From Alkalicoccus chagannorensis DSM 18086 (GTDB taxonomy: Bacteria > Bacillota > Bacilli > Bacillales > Salisediminibacteriaceae): a DNA stretch of 64,000 nt. The DNA is taken from NCBI RefSeq assembly GCF_000429725.1, contig NZ_AUCK01000011.1, positions 1 to 64,000 on the forward strand. Reading direction: 5' to 3'. Below are positions 1 through 8,316 of this stretch, one piece after another; position 1 is the first letter of the stretch, and each line of letters begins with the position of its first letter. Under the pieces are notes generated by a model that saw only the letters and a program-made list of their open reading frames with translations, was not told where the DNA came from and ran no database searches. The position numbers were made by a program, and so were the translations under genes.

Positions 1-169
1 CTTTTGCTTCAATCTCTTCAAGTGCATGAGGGTTGGAGGCAAGCAGTTCCTCTTTATTACCGAAATTTTCGAGGACGCGCACCTTCGGTTTCTTCGTCTG
101 AGGATCACGAAAGGATTCAATAATCCGGACGTATTCTTTGCCTCTTGATTGATAAACCTGCATGTTCAT
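1..169 (-). CDS. transposase N-terminus, IS1634/IS4-type, cut by window edge
   Basis: Only the first 56 codons are inside the window; the gene continues to the left. The peptide begins MNMQVYQSRGKEYVRIIESF and goes on through RVLENFGNKEELL, which resembles the N-terminal region of IS1634-group DDE transposases of the IS4 superfamily (a short beta-rich segment before the catalytic domain). The start is the ATG at 169, preceded by AAGGAGG at good spacing; a second ATG lies two codons in. No catalytic DDE residue is visible, so it cannot be said whether the element is intact. The family call rests on recall of this N-terminal pattern. Confidence 0.72.
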   Translation of the reverse strand, partial: MNMQVYQSRGKEYVRIIESFRDPQTKKPKVRVLENFGNKEELLASNPHALEEIEAK

Positions 170-231
170 AAGATGCTCGCCTCCTTATAACAACCATAAC
201 ATATATACATTCATAATACAATAATAAAAAT

Positions 232-281
232 AATAAATAAGCGGTAACCCTTACTGTCTCAAGGGTTACCGCTTATTTATT
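232..281 (-). terminator. intrinsic terminator with 21-bp stem
   Basis: Perfect 21-bp inverted repeat (232-252 with 261-281) and an 8-nt loop. On the minus strand it is followed by a T-rich run (AT-rich at 200-231). It would end the transcript of the VTT membrane protein gene before the transposase. The segment 282-434 shows no gene. Confidence 0.8.
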
Positions 282-434
282 TCGATAAAACTGCAAAAGT
301 CAGGAAAAAAGGATACGCTTTGTCGTGCCTGCCTGTTCTCCTGCACGGACGGGCGGCAGCCTGTGTCAGGGCTGCTCCCGCTCTCTCGGAGAGGCTCATG
401 TCGTCCTCTTTCTGCTGCCGCTTTCAGATGCTTC

Positions 435-995
435 TTAAGCTTGACGCTGCATCGTCCGACCCCGCTGCTCGCTTCTGCCGAGCAGATAGAAAACCACACC
501 AAGCACAGCGAGAATAGCCGCAGATACCGGCCAGCTCAGATCCACAATCATGTGCCCGAGTCCCGTAAACATCATGGAAGGCAGCACGATGCCCGCCGTG
601 GAGACGATCATATACCGGTAAAAGTTCGGTGTCATTTCCATGATATAGAGAGAAAGGAGATGGAAATGAATAAATGGAAGCATTCGTAAAATCATGACCT
701 GTCCGATCGACATTGATTTATCCTGAAACACGTTCTTCTTGAGCTTTCGGATCCGTCTCCGAAACGAAGGAAAGTGATTCACCACGCCATAGAACACGGC
801 ACTCATCAAGCTCAGCCCGGCAATCGAATAAAGCGTCCCCTGGACAAACCCGAAAAAATACCCCCCTGCCATACAAACAACAACGACCGGAAGAAAAAGC
901 AAAGGACGGAGCAGGTGCAGCAGGATAAATAATAAAGGTGCGGCCCAGCCTGTGTATTCAATTGCTCTCATCACTGAATCCTGCCATCCTTCCAT
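435..995 (-). CDS. TVP38/TMEM64 (VTT/DedA-like) membrane protein
   Basis: A 186-residue polytopic membrane protein. Hydrophobic segments lie near residues 17-55, 57-72, 130-150 and 155-175. The central part, with the re-entrant-type stretch GGYFFGFVQGTLYSIAGLS and the later RMLPFIHFHLLSLYIMEM, follows the VTT (TVP38/TMEM64, formerly SNARE-associated) family. Relatives in bacteria belong to the wider DedA superfamily, linked to membrane lipid transport and envelope homeostasis; the substrate of this one is unknown. The ATG at 995 has AGGAGG seven bases upstream. It follows ysdA closely and may share its transcript; a long stem at 232-281 ends the unit. Confidence 0.8.
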   Translation of the reverse strand: MEGWQDSVMRAIEYTGWAAPLLFILLHLLRPLLFLPVVVVCMAGGYFFGFVQGTLYSIAGLSLMSAVFYGVVNHFPSFRRRIRKLKKNVFQDKSMSIGQVMILRMLPFIHFHLLSLYIMEMTPNFYRYMIVSTAGIVLPSMMFTGLGHMIVDLSWPVSAAILAVLGVVFYLLGRSEQRGRTMQRQA

Positions 996-1010
996 GCCTT
1001 TCCCTCCTCT

Positions 1011-1268
1011 CTATTGCCATATGTACCATACTGCGGCTGCCCACACCAGTGTCAAAAGCGGGAGCAGCAGACGGAACGAGGCTTTTTTCGTTTTGTGCCG
1101 GATCATGTTTGCAAGTATCCATTCTGCCGGGGCTCCGCCTGCTGCTGCTAAAAGCAGGAGCGTGCGTTCCCTGACTCTTCTTCCTCCGGAGACAGCACGC
1201 TTCTTATCCAGGAAAAAGAATATCCCGGCCGTGCCGTTCACCACCGCAAGCCAATATAAAATCCACAT
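1011..1268 (-). CDS. ysdA: DUF1294 membrane protein YsdA
   Basis: An 85-residue membrane protein of the DUF1294 family. It has a hydrophobic N-terminus, the basic loop FFLDKKRA, the motif RVRERTLLLLAAAGGAPAEW and a second hydrophobic segment near the end. In B. subtilis ysdA also follows rplT, so position and sequence agree. The function is not known. The ATG at 1268 (peptide MWILYWLAVV) has AGAGGAG just upstream; a start five codons earlier lacks a ribosome site. A strong terminator lies between rplT and this gene, so expression depends on read-through or on its own promoter. Confidence 0.85.
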   Translation of the reverse strand: MWILYWLAVVNGTAGIFFFLDKKRAVSGGRRVRERTLLLLAAAGGAPAEWILANMIRHKTKKASFRLLLPLLTLVWAAAVWYIWQ

Positions 1269-1283
1269 AGTTCTCCTCTGCAC

Positions 1284-1322
1284 AAAAAAAGGGCGCCTAC
1301 ACAGCAGGCAGCCCCTTTTTTT
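1284..1322 (-). terminator. terminator after rplT
   Basis: The stem AAAAAGGGgcTGCC / GGCGCCCTTTTTTT has A/T runs on both sides and can work in both directions. It lies immediately 3' of the rplT stop and upstream of ysdA. Confidence 0.8.
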
Positions 1323-1325
1323 CTT

Positions 1326-1682
1326 TTATTTCAGGTTTGCTTTCGCTTTTTCAGCAAGATCCGCAAACGCTTTTTCGTCGTTTACTGCAAGATCAGCGAG
1401 CATTTTACGGTTCATGTCGATGCCTGCTGTTTTCAGACCGTGCATGAGACGGCTGTAGGAAAGGCCGTTGATTCGTGCTGCCGCGTTGATTCGTGTGATC
1501 CACAGCTTGCGGAAGTCACGCTTCTTCTGACGACGGTCACGGTATGCGTACAGGTGCGACTTCATTACCTGATCCTGAGCCACACGGAACAAGCGGTGTT
1601 TAGAACCTGTATAACCTTTCGCTAGTTTTAATATCTTTTTACGACGACGACGGGTAGTATATCCGCCTTTCACTCGAGCCAT
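1326..1682 (-). CDS. rplT: 50S ribosomal protein L20
   Basis: A 118-residue protein of the usual length for L20, beginning [20 protein letters not shown] with the very basic N-terminal helix that threads into 23S rRNA. L20 is a primary assembly protein of the large subunit. In Bacillus it also represses its own operon by binding the infC leader. It is the third gene of infC-rpmI-rplT, and the order is conserved here. The start has AGGAGGGATTACG upstream. Nothing unusual was seen. Confidence 0.99.
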   Translation of the reverse strand: MARVKGGYTTRRRRKKILKLAKGYTGSKHRLFRVAQDQVMKSHLYAYRDRRQKKRDFRKLWITRINAAARINGLSYSRLMHGLKTAGIDMNRKMLADLAVNDEKAFADLAEKAKANLK

Positions 1683-1722
1683 CGTAATCCCTCCTCAATC
1701 TTCATTTATTTTGGTATAACGT

Positions 1723-1914
1723 TTACTGAACCAACTTATCGATGCGCTTCTGGTCACTCTTGGAAACGAGTGAGGACTTACGCAGCTTACGCTTCTGCTT
1801 CTGGGACTTGTTTGCAGCAAGGTGGCTGGTAAAGCCGTGGCTGCGCTTCAGTCGTCCGGAACCAGTACGCTTAAAACGTTTTGATGCGCCGCTGTGCGAT
1901 TTCATTTTAGGCAT
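1723..1914 (-). CDS. rpmI: 50S ribosomal protein L35
   Basis: A 63-residue basic protein, [20 protein letters not shown] onward, typical of L35. It belongs to the large ribosomal subunit. I chose the ATG at 1914 because the family starts with MPKMK and GGAGGATGTTACT lies just upstream; an in-frame start five codons earlier is not family-like. It sits between infC and rplT and is co-transcribed from the infC promoter under the L20 leader. Confidence 0.98.
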   Translation of the reverse strand: MPKMKSHSGASKRFKRTGSGRLKRSHGFTSHLAANKSQKQKRKLRKSSLVSKSDQKRIDKLVQ

Positions 1915-1983
1915 AGTAACATCCTCCATCTTCTATAGAATTCATGTTGTTGTCCTGGGCAGGAAAGGTCGATACGGTCTTGA

Positions 1984-2505
1984 TTATTTTTCGTTCTCTG
2001 CGTTTGGTGCAAGAATGAGGAACATGCTTCGCCCTTCCATCTTCGGCTTCGCCTCGATGGTGGAGACATCTTCGCATTCCTCTGCGAGGCGCATAAGCAC
2101 ATCGCGTCCGAGCTCAGAGTGGGTAATCGCACGTCCGCGGAAACGGATCGCTGCTTTTACTTTATCACCCTTCTGCAGGAACTTTCGGGCATTGCGGAGC
2201 TTCGTGTTAAAGTCATGTTCCTCGATGTTCGGGCTGAGTCGAACTTCTTTAGTATTGATGACTTTTTGATTTTTCCGCTGCTCTTTTTCCTTCTTCTGCT
2301 GTTCAAAGCGGTATTTCCCGTAGTCCATGATCCGGGCTACCGGCGGCTTGGCATTTGGTGCAACAAGCACCAGATCCAGGTCGGCATTCCGGGCCATGTC
2401 GAGGGCTTCCTGCTTCGGCTTGACGCCGATCTGATCTCCGTTCGCGCCGATCAGACGAACTTCCCGAGCTCGAATATTTTCGTTTACGAACATATCCTTA
2501 CTAAT
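1984..2505 (-). CDS. infC: translation initiation factor IF-3 (ATT start)
   Basis: IF-3 binds the 30S subunit, prevents early 50S joining and checks the start codon. The N-domain ([16 protein letters not shown]), the basic linker (residues about 75-90, [11 protein letters not shown]) and the C-domain ([14 protein letters not shown]) are all present. Reading back from the ATG at 2493 gives ISKDMFVNE, with ATT at 2503-2505 preceded by GGAGGTGGCTCAAC. IF-3 genes are known to use AUU or AUC starts for self-control, so the true start is taken as ATT, giving 173 residues. It is first in the infC-rpmI-rplT operon, behind an L20-type leader. Confidence 0.96.
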   Translation of the reverse strand: MSKDMFVNENIRAREVRLIGANGDQIGVKPKQEALDMARNADLDLVLVAPNAKPPVARIMDYGKYRFEQQKKEKEQRKNQKVINTKEVRLSPNIEEHDFNTKLRNARKFLQKGDKVKAAIRFRGRAITHSELGRDVLMRLAEECEDVSTIEAKPKMEGRSMFLILAPNAENEK

Positions 2506-2706
2506 GTTGAGCCACCTCCATGATTATTGCGGAGCCAAGCAAGATATTCCACGTAAGGCGTTTTAAGCCATAAAAAAAGCGTGGGAGATAAATCCGCCCA
2601 CACTTCCGTCGTCATTGCTGATGAAATCCATGACCTGAACGTACTGATGACGAACCAGGTGAGAAGCGGGCGCTTCTTCTTGCGTTGGTATCCGTATAAT
2701 GTTCAC
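2506..2706 (-). promoter_or_regulatory. L20-type leader of the infC operon
   Basis: About 200 nt of untranslated leader separate the predicted transcription start from the infC ATT. It contains a clear intrinsic terminator (2572-2603) and upstream complementary segments. This is the arrangement of the Bacillus infC-rpmI-rplT leader (L20 leader), where L20 binding favours termination. The call rests on position, length and terminator; the L20-binding fold was not modelled. Confidence 0.75.
2572..2603 (-). terminator. leader terminator (attenuator) of infC
   Basis: On the minus strand GTGTGGG pairs with CCCACGC (one G.T pair) and is followed by seven T residues. It ends about 65 nt before the infC start and would be the regulated terminator of the leader. 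Confidence 0.8.
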
Positions 2707-2712
2707 CAATAT

Positions 2713-2741
2713 AATGTAACAGAGGCGGCCACTCATGTCAA
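2713..2741 (-). promoter_or_regulatory. sigma-A promoter of infC operon
   Basis: The -35 TTGACA (2736-2741) and -10 TACATT (2713-2718) are separated by exactly 17 bp on the minus strand. The -35 overlaps the stop codon of the upstream GGDEF-EAL gene. Confidence 0.75.
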
Positions 2742-4516
2742 CGGCCGGAAACAACCCAATCTTTCTTTTCTTCTACGCTCATCGGCCGTGAAAAATAATA
2801 TCCCTGCAGGAGGACCCCTGGGAATCCGCGGAAGAAGGCGGCCTGCCTGTCTGTTTCAATTCCTTCCGCGGTCACCATCATGCCGAGTGTGTCTGCCAGC
2901 TGCAGTACGGCGAGCGTCACTGCTTTATCTCCGGTATTGTCCGGGAGCTCCTGGACGAAGGACTTGTCCAGTTTGATCGTATCGACCGGAAAATCCTTTA
3001 TATAGGCGAGAGAGGAAAAACCGGTGCCGAAATCGTCAAGCGACAGACGGATCCCGGCTTCCTTCAGCCGGCGGATCGAATCCCCAATCTGTCCCTGCAT
3101 CTGCATAAACACCGATTCCGTCAGTTCGAACTCCAGGGATGCCGGCTCCACCCCGGCGGCTTCCAGCATCGTCAGGACCATGCGGGGGAACGCAGGATCC
3201 TGCAGCTGGATGCTGGATACATTCACGGCTGCAGCAGCTCCTCCTGGGTCAGAACGTCGGTCGTCGAGCACCCGTTTCAGCGTCCGCATCCCCAGTTCCT
3301 TGATCAGACCGGTATATTCCGCGGTCTCAATGAATTCCGCGGGGGATATCCACTCTTCCGGATGCTCCCAGCGGAGGAGCGCTTCCCATTTCATGACGCG
3401 GGAGGTGGATGCCTCCACAATCGGCTGATAGAAAACATGGAAATGATCATCAAACGCCGAAACTGCCTCTGGCAGAGCACGTTCCAGCCACATTCTACGC
3501 TCCTGCTTCCGCTGCAGACCGGGATCATACCACTTCCACTGCCGGCCGCCGCTCCGTTTGGCGCTCATCAGCGCTGCTCCTGCTTTCTGCAGTACCTCTG
3601 CTTCTGAATCTTCAGGTTCGGCTTCGGCGATCCCGATGCTCGCAGCCTGACGGAAAGCGCCGTCATGAAGAAAAACGGGGGACTCAAGCTGCTCCATTAC
3701 TCCATAGACAGCAGCAGCTCCCGCCTCCCGGTTTCCAGCATATACAAGCGCAAATTCATCACCGCCGAGATGGTAGAGTGCAGTCGTATGCTTCTCCCGC
3801 ATCTGCAGCAGCTGCAGGCGCTCAGCTGCAGCCATAATCAGCTGATCGCCTGTTCGGTGCCCGTAAACATCATTCACCTGAGCAAACCGGTCCATATCGA
3901 GAATCAGCAGGCCGCACGCGCTGTGGTGCTCCATCCATCGTGGCAGTTCTTCTTCCAGTGCCCTCCGATTGGGAAGGCCGGTCAGGGGCTCCTGCCAGAT
4001 GGATTTTTCTGCAGCTGCTTCCGCTGTCTTCCGAGCCTGTGCTTCCCTTTCTTCCCGCCGCTTCCCCTGGGTAATATCACTCTGGACCGCGACGAAGACA
4101 ACGGCTTCTCCGGGAGCAGGTTCAATCGGAAAGATCGTTGTTTTCACCCAGTACAGCGTGCCGTCTTTCGCCTGATTCCGGATTTCCCCGCTCCAGTTTT
4201 CTCCCCGCTTCAGCGTATGCCACAGATCTTGATAAAACGCTTCGTCATGGTAGGAGGAGTTCATTTTTTGAAACGTTTCCCCGTATAATTCTGTGTGCGT
4301 ATAACCGCTCACCTGCATAAACGTGTCATTTACGTGCTGGATACGCCCGTATTCATCTGTCATGGCAATCATCGTTGCTTCATCTACTGCGTGCCAGATC
4401 GATTCCATCGTGCTCAGTTTGACCGATAATTCAGCAGTCAAACCGTCCGTCTCCTGCTCCAGTCTGGAGCGGAAGTCCTCGATCCAGCTGCTGATAATAT
4501 CAGGTGACTGCCACAT
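2738..4516 (-). CDS. PAS-GGDEF-EAL cyclic-di-GMP signalling protein
   Basis: About 592 residues with no membrane segment. A PAS domain covers about residues 45-150 (VNDTFMQVSGYT). A GGDEF domain covers about 175-335, with intact GGDEF near residue 255 and DMDRFAQVNDVYGH. An EAL domain covers about 350-585, with intact KWEALLRW, ELTESVF, DDFGTGFSS and AEGIET. Both c-di-GMP synthesis and hydrolysis motifs are therefore preserved, and which activity dominates cannot be told from sequence. The PAS domain suggests control by a small ligand, redox state or light. I prefer the ATG at 4516, nine bases after GAGAGGAG; another ATG lies at 4522. It sits 17 bp downstream of thrS, probably on the same transcript, in a place where B. 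subtilis has no such gene. Confidence 0.93.
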   Translation of the reverse strand: MWQSPDIISSWIEDFRSRLEQETDGLTAELSVKLSTMESIWHAVDEATMIAMTDEYGRIQHVNDTFMQVSGYTHTELYGETFQKMNSSYHDEAFYQDLWHTLKRGENWSGEIRNQAKDGTLYWVKTTIFPIEPAPGEAVVFVAVQSDITQGKRREEREAQARKTAEAAAEKSIWQEPLTGLPNRRALEEELPRWMEHHSACGLLILDMDRFAQVNDVYGHRTGDQLIMAAAERLQLLQMREKHTTALYHLGGDEFALVYAGNREAGAAAVYGVMEQLESPVFLHDGAFRQAASIGIAEAEPEDSEAEVLQKAGAALMSAKRSGGRQWKWYDPGLQRKQERRMWLERALPEAVSAFDDHFHVFYQPIVEASTSRVMKWEALLRWEHPEEWISPAEFIETAEYTGLIKELGMRTLKRVLDDRRSDPGGAAAAVNVSSIQLQDPAFPRMVLTMLEAAGVEPASLEFELTESVFMQMQGQIGDSIRRLKEAGIRLSLDDFGTGFSSLAYIKDFPVDTIKLDKSFVQELPDNTGDKAVTLAVLQLADTLGMMVTAEGIETDRQAAFFRGFPGVLLQGYYFSRPMSVEEKKDWVVSGR

Positions 4517-4532
4517 CGCCATCCACTCCTCT

Positions 4533-6470
4533 CTACAGCGAGGTGTTGACTTCTACTTCTTTCCTCAGCATAGCAATGAAATCATCCAGACTCATTTCGT
4601 CTGTTTCCTGCTGACCGTAGCGGCGCACGTTCACCCCTTCTGCTTCGATTTCTTTATCGCCGAGGACAAGAAGGTACGGGATCTTGCTTGTCTGTGCTTC
4701 CCGGATTTTGTAGCCCAGCTTTTCCCCGCGGAAGTCGGACTCTACGCGGAATCCGGATCTGCGGAGCCGGTCTTCCACTTTTTTCACGTAGTCCTGGTGC
4801 ACCTCACTGACCGGAATAGCTTTAATCTGTACAGGGGCGAGCCAGGTTGGGAAAGCGCCTTTGTATTCTTCAATCAGAAAGGCAATGAATCGTTCCATCG
4901 TAGATACGACACCGCGGTGGATGACTACCGGCCGGTGATCTTTTCCGTCTTCGCCGGTATAGGTCAGATCAAACCGATTCGGCAGATGGAAGTCGAGCTG
5001 GACGGTCGAAAGCGTCTCGTCTTTGCCGAGGGCTGTTTTCACCTGCACGTCGAGCTTGGGACCGTAGAATGCGGCTTCCCCTTCCGCTTCTATATAGGAT
5101 ACCCCCATGTCATCAACGGCTTCTTTCAACATCTCCTGTGCCTGCTCCCACATGTCATCATTATCTACATACTTTTCCTTGTTGTCTTTATCCCGGTAAG
5201 ACAGGCGGAAGTAGTAGTCGTCAATGCCGAAGTCCTCGTACACCGCCTGAATCAGTTCAACGACGCGAATGAACTCCTCTTTCAGCTGATCGGGCCGGCA
5301 GAAAATATGCGCGTCATTGAGCGTCATCGCACGGACCCGCTGCAGACCCGCCAGCGCTCCTGACATTTCGTTTCGGTGCATCGTGCCGAGTTCAGCAATC
5401 CGCAGCGGCAGATTCCGGTAGCTGTGCTTCTCGTTTTTGTACACCATCATATGGTGGGGACAGTTCATCGGGCGCAGAACAAAATCTTCATTGTCCATCT
5501 CCATCACCGGAAACATATCATCCTGGTAGTGGTCCCAGTGACCGGATGTTTTGTAGAGATCCACCGTGCCGAGAACAGGAGTATATACGTGGTTGTAGCC
5601 GAGTCGTTCTTCAATATCGACAATATAGCGCTCGACGATGCGCCGGATCGTAGCTCCGTTCGGCAGCCAGAGTGGAAGCCCCTGCCCGACCTGCTGGTTG
5701 AGAGCAAAAATACCGAGCTCTTTTCCGAGGCGGCGGTGGTCCCGTTCCTTCCGCTCTTCCAAAAGCTGTAGATGATCCTCGAGCTCCTGCTGTTTAGGGA
5801 AGGCTGTGCCATAGATGCGCTGCAGCATTTTGTTGTCCGAATCTCCACGCCAGTAGGCCCCGTTCACAGTCATGAGCTTGAATTTTTTCAGTTTGCTCGT
5901 CTGCGGCACATGCACCCCGCGGCAGAGATCAAAAAACTCCCCTTGCTTGTAGATAGAGATGGACTCGCCTTCCGGAATATCCTCCAGCAGCTCAAGTTTC
6001 AGCTCATCCCCGATCTCTTTATAGCGTGCGACCGCTTCCTCTCGGGTGACGTCCTCCCGTACAATGTCATGATTTTCATCGATGATCTTCTTCATTTCTT
6101 TTTCGATTTTTTCCAGATCATCCTGCGTGATCGTTTCCTCTACATCGATGTCGTAATAGAAACCTTCTTCGATCACTGGTCCAACTCCGAGCTTCACATC
6201 GCTGTAGAGCCGCTTGACCGCCTGAGCCATCAAGTGTGCAGTCGAGTGACGCAGAATGTGGAGCCCTTCCTCCGACTGATACGTAATGATTTCAATGTCG
6301 CCATCTGTATGAATCGGCTCCCGCAAATCAATTTCCGTCCCGTTCACCTTCCCTGCGAGGGCGTTTTTCTTGAGCCCCGGGGAAATAGATGCTGCGACTT
6401 CCTCCATCGTTACACCGGCCGGAAATGATTTTACTGCTCCGTCCGGAAAAGTCAATGCGACGTCTGCCAT
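4533..6470 (-). CDS. thrS: threonyl-tRNA synthetase
   Basis: A 645-residue class II synthetase that charges tRNA-Thr. Domain order is normal: TGS (residues 1-62), editing domain with [11 protein letters not shown] near 75 and CRGVHVP near 183, catalytic core with NCPHHMMVY and motif 2 [12 protein letters not shown] (zinc site Cys/His residues present), and a C-terminal anticodon-binding domain ([13 protein letters not shown]). The length is normal for the family. The start has GGAGGAGGAATCATC upstream. Expression is under a threonine-specific T-box leader 370 bp upstream. The intervening 370 bp carry two copies of repeat family A, which is unusual. Confidence 0.99.
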   Translation of the reverse strand: MADVALTFPDGAVKSFPAGVTMEEVAASISPGLKKNALAGKVNGTEIDLREPIHTDGDIEIITYQSEEGLHILRHSTAHLMAQAVKRLYSDVKLGVGPVIEEGFYYDIDVEETITQDDLEKIEKEMKKIIDENHDIVREDVTREEAVARYKEIGDELKLELLEDIPEGESISIYKQGEFFDLCRGVHVPQTSKLKKFKLMTVNGAYWRGDSDNKMLQRIYGTAFPKQQELEDHLQLLEERKERDHRRLGKELGIFALNQQVGQGLPLWLPNGATIRRIVERYIVDIEERLGYNHVYTPVLGTVDLYKTSGHWDHYQDDMFPVMEMDNEDFVLRPMNCPHHMMVYKNEKHSYRNLPLRIAELGTMHRNEMSGALAGLQRVRAMTLNDAHIFCRPDQLKEEFIRVVELIQAVYEDFGIDDYYFRLSYRDKDNKEKYVDNDDMWEQAQEMLKEAVDDMGVSYIEAEGEAAFYGPKLDVQVKTALGKDETLSTVQLDFHLPNRFDLTYTGEDGKDHRPVVIHRGVVSTMERFIAFLIEEYKGAFPTWLAPVQIKAIPVSEVHQDYVKKVEDRLRRSGFRVESDFRGEKLGYKIREAQTSKIPYLLVLGDKEIEAEGVNVRRYGQQETDEMSLDDFIAMLRKEVEVNTSL

Positions 6471-6623
6471 GATGATTCCTCCTCCAATAGTAAAATTGCA
6501 TTCTGTATGTTCGAGAGCGCAGGGTGGTCGAAGCAGAAGCCGGAGCCCCGCTCTCTGCCCGTGAAGAACTATTTCTTTCTGTCCTGGTGCTATGGCCCAG
6601 GCTGCTCGCGCTGCAACCGATCC

Positions 6624-6691
6624 TGCCTGCTTCCCGGACAGCGGTCACAGCCGCCGCCCCCCTTAATGAACCCTTACACATTCTTATCATT
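6624..6691 (-). repeat. repeat family A, copy a (partial, tandem)
   Basis: About 65 bp nearly identical to the head of the neighbouring copy b, including the shared blocks ACATTCTTATCATT, TTAATGAACCCTT and CACAGCCGCC. It is fused head to tail behind copy b. The remaining stretch 6471-6623 up to thrS shows no gene and no further recognisable repeat. Confidence 0.7.
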
Positions 6692-6837
6692 GAGCAAAAG
6701 CGCGGAGCGCCTTTTGATCGGAACGGCGTGCGGCGTCGCTGCAGGCTCTTTGAGGGAAGCATAGGTGCTTCCTGCTTCCCGAGCAGCGGTCACAGCCGCC
6801 GTCCCCCCTTAATGAACCCTTACACATTCTTATCATT
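6692..6837 (-). repeat. repeat family A, copy b (full length)
   Basis: A full copy of about 146 bp that begins exactly at the T-tract of the thrS T-box terminator. On the minus strand it contains AAGAATGTGTAAGGGTTCAT, GACGGCGGCT, a stem GGGAAGC / GCTTCCC enclosed by CGCTGC / GCAGCG, and the tail CAAAAGGCGCTCCGCGCTTTTG-like hairpin (here ending TTTTGC). Compare copies f, g, e and c. Confidence 0.75.
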
Positions 6838-6883
6838 AAAAAAAGACACCCGCCCCTCTCTTATCGAGAAGGGACGAATGTCT
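6838..6883 (-). terminator. T-box terminator of thrS
   Basis: The long stem GACAttCGtCCCTTCTC / AGAGAGGGGCGGGTGTC with a GATA loop is followed by seven T residues on the minus strand. Confidence 0.9.
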
Positions 6884-7092
6884 TGTCGTGGTTCCACCCT
6901 TGTTCCAGGCATGACGCCTGCTTCATTCAGCCGATAACGGCGGCAGCCGCTGCGTTGTACTCGATTTCCAGCGCAGGCTCAGGAGTGGTAATCATCCGCC
7001 GGTACACAGAAAGCTTTCAGCCAAGGCTTCCCTCTCTAACGTGTCCGCTGCGAATCATCGTGTCTCCGTCATCACTTTCCGTATAACATCTA
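6838..7092 (-). promoter_or_regulatory. T-box riboswitch leader of thrS
   Basis: The minus strand carries the T-box core AGGGTGGAACCACG (6887-6900), which pairs with the tRNA acceptor end, just before a strong terminator. Stem I signals include AGAGAG upstream. The likely specifier is ACC (Thr) at 6987-6989, within GATTACCACTCCTGAG. Uncharged tRNA-Thr would stabilise the antiterminator and allow thrS transcription. The specifier assignment is an inference from position. Confidence 0.9.
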
Positions 7093-7098
7093 GACAGT

Positions 7099-7128
7099 AT
7101 TATAGGCTTCCAGGGTGGAGAAAGTCAA
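7099..7128 (-). promoter_or_regulatory. promoter of the thrS T-box transcript
   Basis: The -35 TTGACT (7123-7128) and -10 TATAAT (7099-7104) have an 18-bp spacer on the minus strand. It lies directly downstream of the mqnC stop codon. Confidence 0.75.
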
Positions 7129-7133
7129 TACGC

Positions 7134-8240
7134 TTAGTTCTGCATGACAAAGTCATTTTCTACGACTTCATCTTCTCCGAATACGTGCAGGTGCTGGTAT
7201 TTCGTGTTGCGCTGGATCGGTGTCTTTCCTGCTTCACGAATCAGGCGCAGAATCAGGTTCGTATCCACCTTGTAGGTTGCTCCTGCTGCAGAGACCACAT
7301 TCTCTTCGATCATGGTACTCCCGAAATCGTTACACCCGTAAGAGAGCGATTTCTTGCCGACTTCCGGCCCCATCGTTACCCAGGAAGACTGGAAGTTCGG
7401 AATATTATCAAGGAAAATTCGGGAGATGGCGAGGTTTTTCAAGTACTCCCGCGGCGTTACTTTCTCTCCCTTCATATTCGTGTTCTCCGGCTGGAACGTC
7501 CACGAAATGAATGCGAGGAAGCAGTCGGAATCATCCTGCGCATCCCGGACGCGCTGCAGGTGGAGAGCTCGCTCTTCAACGGATTCACCAAAACCGATAA
7601 CCATCGTCGCCGTTCCGTGCAGCCCTGCGCGCTTGACGGCCTTCATGCAGTCGATCCACTCTTCCCACGTTCCTTTGAGACGGCTGATTTTACGGCGGGT
7701 TCTGTTATCAAGAATCTCCGCGCCGCCGCCGGGTACCGAATCGAGTCCGGCATCTTTCAGCTCTGCAAGGACTTCATCCAGCGACAAGCCGGATACTTCG
7801 ACCATTTTGTAAATTTCAGCTGGGGAAAAGGCGTGCATCGTAATGTCAAAACGTTCTTTGATTTCACGAAGCAGGTTTGTATAGTACTCGAATGGCAGGT
7901 TCGGGTTCGTTCCCCCCTGCATCAGAATCTCTGTCCCGTTTACATCTTTTGTTTCCTGGATTTTGTCAAAAATCTGTTCGTTTTCCAGTGTGTAGCCGTC
8001 TTTTGAATTCGGCGGACGATAAAACGCACAGAATCTGCAGTACGTATCACAAAAACTGGTGTAGTTCACATTTCTGCCGATGACAAAGGTCGTTTCCGGT
8101 TCCGGATGCCATGCTTTCATCTTCTCGTTGGCGACTTCGCCCATCTTCTCTACTTCATCACTCTCATACAGACGGATCGCATCCTCTGTGGTGATGCGTT
8201 CTCCGTTACGGGCGCGGGTCAGAATATCATCTATACTCAT
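7134..8240 (-). CDS. mqnC: cyclic dehypoxanthinyl futalosine synthase MqnC
   Basis: A 368-residue radical SAM enzyme. The [4Fe-4S] motif is CDTYCRFC (near residue 64), followed by FYRPPNSKDGY. GTEILMQGGTNPNLPFEYY and VPGGGAEIL are typical of the MqnC/MqnE/CofH group. The overall pattern fits MqnC, which cyclises dehypoxanthine futalosine in the alternative menaquinone pathway. MqnE and CofH are the main alternatives. B. subtilis makes menaquinone by the Men pathway and has no such gene here. No other mqn gene is in the window. The start has GGGGGATGTAAGCG upstream; dnaI lies 76 bp upstream in the same direction. Confidence 0.85.
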   Translation of the reverse strand: MSIDDILTRARNGERITTEDAIRLYESDEVEKMGEVANEKMKAWHPEPETTFVIGRNVNYTSFCDTYCRFCAFYRPPNSKDGYTLENEQIFDKIQETKDVNGTEILMQGGTNPNLPFEYYTNLLREIKERFDITMHAFSPAEIYKMVEVSGLSLDEVLAELKDAGLDSVPGGGAEILDNRTRRKISRLKGTWEEWIDCMKAVKRAGLHGTATMVIGFGESVEERALHLQRVRDAQDDSDCFLAFISWTFQPENTNMKGEKVTPREYLKNLAISRIFLDNIPNFQSSWVTMGPEVGKKSLSYGCNDFGSTMIEENVVSAAGATYKVDTNLILRLIREAGKTPIQRNTKYQHLHVFGEDEVVENDFVMQN

Positions 8241-8316
8241 CGCTTACATCCCCCATTCTTCCAAAGTAACTCCATCCTACCATAATTCTGTGCTTCTTTA
8301 AAAACGTAGCACTCCA

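Noticed and set aside
4323-5363. Plus-strand open frame opposite thrS
   Set aside because: Antisense of a certain gene, no motifs and no start signal.
6507-6937. Open frames across the thrS leader with a repeated MNPYTFLSL peptide
   Set aside because: The repeated peptide is only the translation of the duplicated family A head.
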